From an uncultured beta proteobacterium (GTDB taxonomy: Bacteria > Pseudomonadota > Gammaproteobacteria > Burkholderiales > Burkholderiaceae_C): 7,330 bases of DNA. Both the position numbers and the translations under genes were made by a program. The notes below the pieces were generated by a model. The model searched no databases and was not told where the DNA came from. It saw only the letters and a list, made by a program, of their open reading frames with translations. Every line of letters starts with the position of its first letter. Within the stretch, counting starts at the first letter, position 1. Location: NCBI GenBank assembly GCA_903958915.1, contig CAJBVC010000168.1, positions 1-7,330 of the forward strand, read 5' to 3'. This document shows positions 4,781 to 7,330 of the stretch, one piece after another.

Positions 4781-5090
4781 GAAGTCCGCGCCACCGGCCA
4801 CTGCCAGTTCGACCAAGTGGTTGTCGGCTTCGTCCGGCAAATTCGGTCGCCAGGCGTAATACACCCGGGTCCACTGGCAGCGGGCCAGAAAAATGTCGAG
4901 CAACTCGGCGCGCTGCTCTGGGTTCAGAGGGCAGCGCTCAAAGAGGTCGGCACGCCCAAAAACGTCCTCATATTCGTGGAACAAGGCGTTGCCCATCAGC
5001 GGTAGGCAGCGGCCCTGCAGGCAAGCCGCGATCACGCGCGATGGCGCCCTAGCGCTCAGGCAGGCACCTAACCGCACATGGGTATCAATC
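4781..5090 (-). pseudogene. Second PIN_3 toxin copy, broken at both ends
   Basis: This is the direct-repeat partner of 3770-4079. It encodes KIDTHVRLGACLS, the HEYEDVFGR segment and LPDEADNHLVELAVAGGADF, so three acidic sites remain, but the first motif has N changed to H. At the 5' side similarity stops just before the KIDTH codons: the normal MNVV start is replaced by sequence next to a dispersed repeat, and the only in-frame ATG lies at 5149 inside that repeat. At the 3' side similarity stops right after GGADF; the continuing frame (DSLWKQAKRIVASG...) is unrelated and lacks the last PIN strand. About 16 of 26 base differences from copy A appear silent, so both copies were probably under protein-level selection when they diverged. 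Now most likely dead. Confidence 0.8.
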
Positions 5091-5099
5091 TTCGTTTGC

Positions 5100-5155
5100 A
5101 CAAAACACCCTCTAGCCCCCGCCAATCCTGCGTAAGCAGCTATCAACATGAGAGC
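5100..5155. repeat. Dispersed Comamonadaceae-type intergenic repeat, copy 3
   Basis: The block TCTAGCCCCCGCCAATCCTG, then CGTAAGCAGCTATCAACATG and AGAGCA, aligns with copies 1 and 2 at the GC-C-CCCG and AAGCAGCTA.CAA...GA.AGCA blocks, though more diverged. It starts about 10 nt after the point where the PIN_3 copy B loses similarity, so the element may mark the breakpoint. The following stretch to 5289 holds no gene I can support; it is the 5' region of the large surface-protein gene and shows no clear promoter. Confidence 0.5.
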
Positions 5156-5289
5156 AAAGGGCGCTCTTACAGGCGAGCCAGCTCACCGCGCACCACTTCC
5201 CCATAACCCCGCACGTAGGTAATGGTAGGTTTTCTTTTTGGCGGGCTTTTACGCTGCGGGCATTGCCGACAAACCCCGAGTACCAAGCC

Positions 5290-7330
5290 ATGCCCGCCAC
5301 CACCACGCCGTTCAAGAAAATTGCCTTCGTTGACACCCGCATTGCAGCCTATCAAACGCTGCTCAACGGGTTGGGTGCCGACACCGAAGTCATCCTGATC
5401 AACAGCGGCAACGGACTGCAGCAAATGGCCGACGCGCTGGCCGGGCGCAGCGGCATTGCTGCCATTCACCTGTTCAGCCACGGCAGCGCCGGGGCTTTGC
5501 AACTGGGCGATACCCTGCTTAACAGCGCCAACCTCAACACCTACGCCCCGCTGCTGGCGCAGATTGGCCAGAGTTTGACGGCAGAGGGCGATTTGCTGCT
5601 GTACGGCTGCAATGTGGCGCAGGGCGAGGCGGGGCAGGCGTTTGTCGAATCCGTTGCCCGCATCACGCAGGCGGATGTGGCGGCGTCGAATGACTTGACC
5701 GGGGCGGCGGCGCTGGGCGGGGACTGGGTTTTGGAGGCGGCCGTTGGAACCATCGAAACCTCCGCGATTCAAGCAGCGTCATACACCGGAACTCTGCCTA
5801 GCGGGGCAAGCCTGGTTGCAGACAACTATCCAGGTAGCACTGGAAATTTCACCGGCATGGTCGTCTTCAACAATGTCCTGTACTTTGTCTCCAATGACGG
5901 CAGTCACGGCTACGAGCTGTGGAAATACGACGGCACCAACGCGCCGTCAATGGTTGCAGACATCAATTCTGGCGCTGGCGACGGCTGGGCTAATTCTTTG
6001 ACTGTTTTTAACGGCGCACTTTACTTTAATGCAACCAATGGTAGTAACGGCTTCGAGCTGTGGAAGTACGACGGCACGGGGGCACCCACGATGGCTGTTG
6101 ACATTTTTCCAGGCGCTGATGACGGCAACCCCAGAGGATATGGTTCCTGGGGTGGCATGACTGTTTTCAGTAGCAAGCTTTACTTCAGCGCTAACCACAG
6201 CACTGATGGTAGGGAACTGTTTGCATACGATGGCACCAGCGCAGTGAAGATTGGCACATCTTCCTTTATCAATCCTGGGGCTGGAAACAGCAATCCCGAT
6301 TACCTGACGGTCTTCAACGGCGCACTGTACTTTCAAGCGACTAATGTCCTTCAAGGCACAGAGCTTTGGAAGTACACCGGCAGCGGCAGTCCATCAAGGG
6401 TTACCGACATTTATGCCTCTACTGATAGTAGTACCCCCACTGATCTAACTGTCTTCAACAACGTACTCTATTTTCAAGCGACTGACGCCACCAATGGCGC
6501 AGAACTCTGGAAGCTCACCACCGGCGGCGTGGCATCAATGGTTGCGGACAGTTTTCCCGGTTCCACTGGGAGTTCTCCCTACGGGATGACTGTCTTTAAT
6601 GGCGCACTCTACTTTGCTGCCCAGACCGAAACTGAGGGCATTGAACTGTGGAAATACACCGGCTCCGGCGTGCCCACACTGGTTGCGAACATCAATACGC
6701 GCAGTAGCTATCCACTCGATAGCAGCCCCGGGCAATTTTTGGTCTTCAACAACGAACTCTATTTCAGTGCCGACGACGGCATCAATGGCAAAGAACTGTG
6801 GAAGTATGACGGCGTGAACGCGCCAACGATGGTTGCGAACATCAATCCTGGTGCCGGTATCAGTGCCCCAATGAACCTGACCCTGTTCAATGGCGGCATC
6901 GCTTTTTCGGCAGACGATGGGTCCCATGGATATGAGGTGTGGCAATACACCCAGCCCAACACCGCCCCCACAATTACCACCCCCACCGCCATCGCGCTGA
7001 CCGACACTGCCGCTGCTGACACCTTCAGCACCAACACCACCGGCACACTCGTCGCCACGGACACGGATGGCACTATTGCCAGTTACGGTATTTCCACCGG
7101 CATCACCGGCGGCAACACCGACATCGGCGGCACGGTCTACGACATCTCAAAAACCGGCAGCTACGGCACCCTGTACGTCGTCAGCACCGGGGCCAACAAG
7201 GGTAAGTACGCCTTCGTGCCCAACGCCAGCGCCATCAACGGTGTAGCAGCCGCCGCCACACCGTCAGAGACCTTCACCGTCACTGCCACCGACAGCAACG
7301 CCAGCCCGGCCACCGGCAACGCCACGCTCA
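5290..7330 (+). CDS. Large DUF4347/ELWK-repeat surface or secreted protein, 3' end outside window
   Basis: An open frame of 680 residues running off the window. The start MPATTTPFKKIAFVDTRIAA is typical for DUF4347 proteins; no strong ribosome site is seen and the frame is open upstream, so the start is judged from the domain. Residues 10-168 are DUF4347, with AAIHLFSHGSAGALQLG (His64) and GDLLLYGCNVAQGEAG (Cys107). Residues 175-556 are eight repeats of about 48 residues with the core 'LTVFNGALYF.A.dg.nG.ELWKYDG', probably folding like a propeller. From about 557 (NTAPTITTP) begins a Thr/Ala/Gly-rich region with TLVATDTDGTIASYGIS and ETFTVTATDSNASPATGNA, like VCBS/cadherin-type domains of giant adhesins. 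There is no Sec signal peptide, which suits type I secretion through a C-terminal signal not seen here. Function is likely adhesion or surface binding; the substrate is unknown. Confidence 0.88.
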   Translation, partial: MPATTTPFKKIAFVDTRIAAYQTLLNGLGADTEVILINSGNGLQQMADALAGRSGIAAIHLFSHGSAGALQLGDTLLNSANLNTYAPLLAQIGQSLTAEGDLLLYGCNVAQGEAGQAFVESVARITQADVAASNDLTGAAALGGDWVLEAAVGTIETSAIQAASYTGTLPSGASLVADNYPGSTGNFTGMVVFNNVLYFVSNDGSHGYELWKYDGTNAPSMVADINSGAGDGWANSLTVFNGALYFNATNGSNGFELWKYDGTGAPTMAVDIFPGADDGNPRGYGSWGGMTVFSSKLYFSANHSTDGRELFAYDGTSAVKIGTSSFINPGAGNSNPDYLTVFNGALYFQATNVLQGTELWKYTGSGSPSRVTDIYASTDSSTPTDLTVFNNVLYFQATDATNGAELWKLTTGGVASMVADSFPGSTGSSPYGMTVFNGALYFAAQTETEGIELWKYTGSGVPTLVANINTRSSYPLDSSPGQFLVFNNELYFSADDGINGKELWKYDGVNAPTMVANINPGAGISAPMNLTLFNGGIAFSADDGSHGYEVWQYTQPNTAPTITTPTAIALTDTAAADTFSTNTTGTLVATDTDGTIASYGISTGITGGNTDIGGTVYDISKTGSYGTLYVVSTGANKGKYAFVPNASAINGVAAAATPSETFTVTATDSNASPATGNATL
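5812..6957 (+). repeat. Eight tandem ELWK protein repeats
   Basis: The coding sequence repeats a unit of roughly 135-160 bp eight times. Each unit contains a VFN-(G/N)-x-LYF strand, then G-x-ELWKY-(D/T)-G, then a PxM(V)A(D/N)-I(N)PGA linker. Unit 3 has ELFAYDG and unit 8 has EVWQYTQP with GIAF in place of LYF, so these are the most degenerate. The DNA copies have diverged enough to suggest old duplication. Confidence 0.85.

Noticed and set aside
1..5150. Integron cassette array, suggested by many TA genes with short repeats between them
   Set aside because: Genes lie on both strands, the repeats are not at every gene boundary, and I could not find paired attC core sites (RYYYAAC ... GTTRRRY) framing the genes.
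5167..5772. 201-residue reverse-strand frame across the DUF4347 region
   Set aside because: It is antisense to a well-recognised domain, low in complexity (Gln/Val/Gly/Arg-rich), and matches no family I know.
5947..6945. Reverse-strand frames across the ELWK repeats
   Set aside because: Their internal repetition simply mirrors the repeats of the forward-strand protein.
5812..6957. CRISPR-like array, because of regular spacing of similar DNA units
   Set aside because: The units are coding, in frame and diverged at silent positions, with no identical repeats of 25-40 bp separated by unique spacers.

Overview
The window is a GC-rich proteobacterial segment, most likely from a betaproteobacterium of the Comamonadaceae (Rhodoferax/Polaromonas/Acidovorax type). 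That placement is an inference. It rests on three copies of a short dispersed element (cores resembling GCGCCCG, AAGCAGCTATCAA and TGATAGCA) that I recall as common between genes in that family, and on protein types seen often in such genomes. No rRNA, tRNA, transposase or integrase gene is visible.

Bases 1-5150 are a dense cluster of type II toxin-antitoxin (TA) modules, some complete and some broken. In order: (1) a Phd/YefM-like antitoxin cut by the window edge plus an intact VapC-type PIN toxin (3-683, +); (2) an intact vapBC pair (1412-763, -); (3) an intact brnA antitoxin behind a brnT that has lost its N-terminal half, replaced in frame by a piece of an unrelated antitoxin gene (2012-1577, -); (4) a DUF2281-like antitoxin plus an intact PIN toxin (2050-2720, +); (5) an intact higA-like antidote behind a higB-like toxin cut to 49 residues (3411-2966, -); (6) a PIN_3-type toxin followed by a ribbon-helix-helix (RHH) antitoxin that has lost its start and N-terminus (4090-3513, -); (7) an intact brnT plus CopG-type antitoxin (4694-4148, -); (8) a second PIN_3 toxin copy, broken at both ends (5090-4781, -). 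Modules 6 and 8 share a 310-bp direct repeat that flanks module 7. A 53-bp piece of the module 6 antitoxin recurs inside the chimeric brnT of module 3. Intact pairs show tight coupling (ATGA or TGATG overlaps, 17-nt overlap, or a 9-nt gap), so they probably still work. The broken ones show how such islands decay: in modules 3 and 5 the antitoxin survives while the toxin is lost.

Bases 5290-7330 (+) hold the 5' part of a large surface or secreted protein gene that runs off the window. It has an N-terminal DUF4347 domain with a His...Cys pair in caspase-like context, eight repeats of about 48 residues built around an ELWKYDG motif (probably beta-propeller-like), then the start of a Thr/Ala-rich cadherin/VCBS-like region. 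It looks like a large type I-secreted or cell-surface adhesin.

Two of the three dispersed elements lie between convergent TA operons (685-738 and 2820-2885). The third lies at the broken 5' end of the second PIN_3 copy (5100-5155). No stretch longer than 300 bases lacks a gene or gene remnant.
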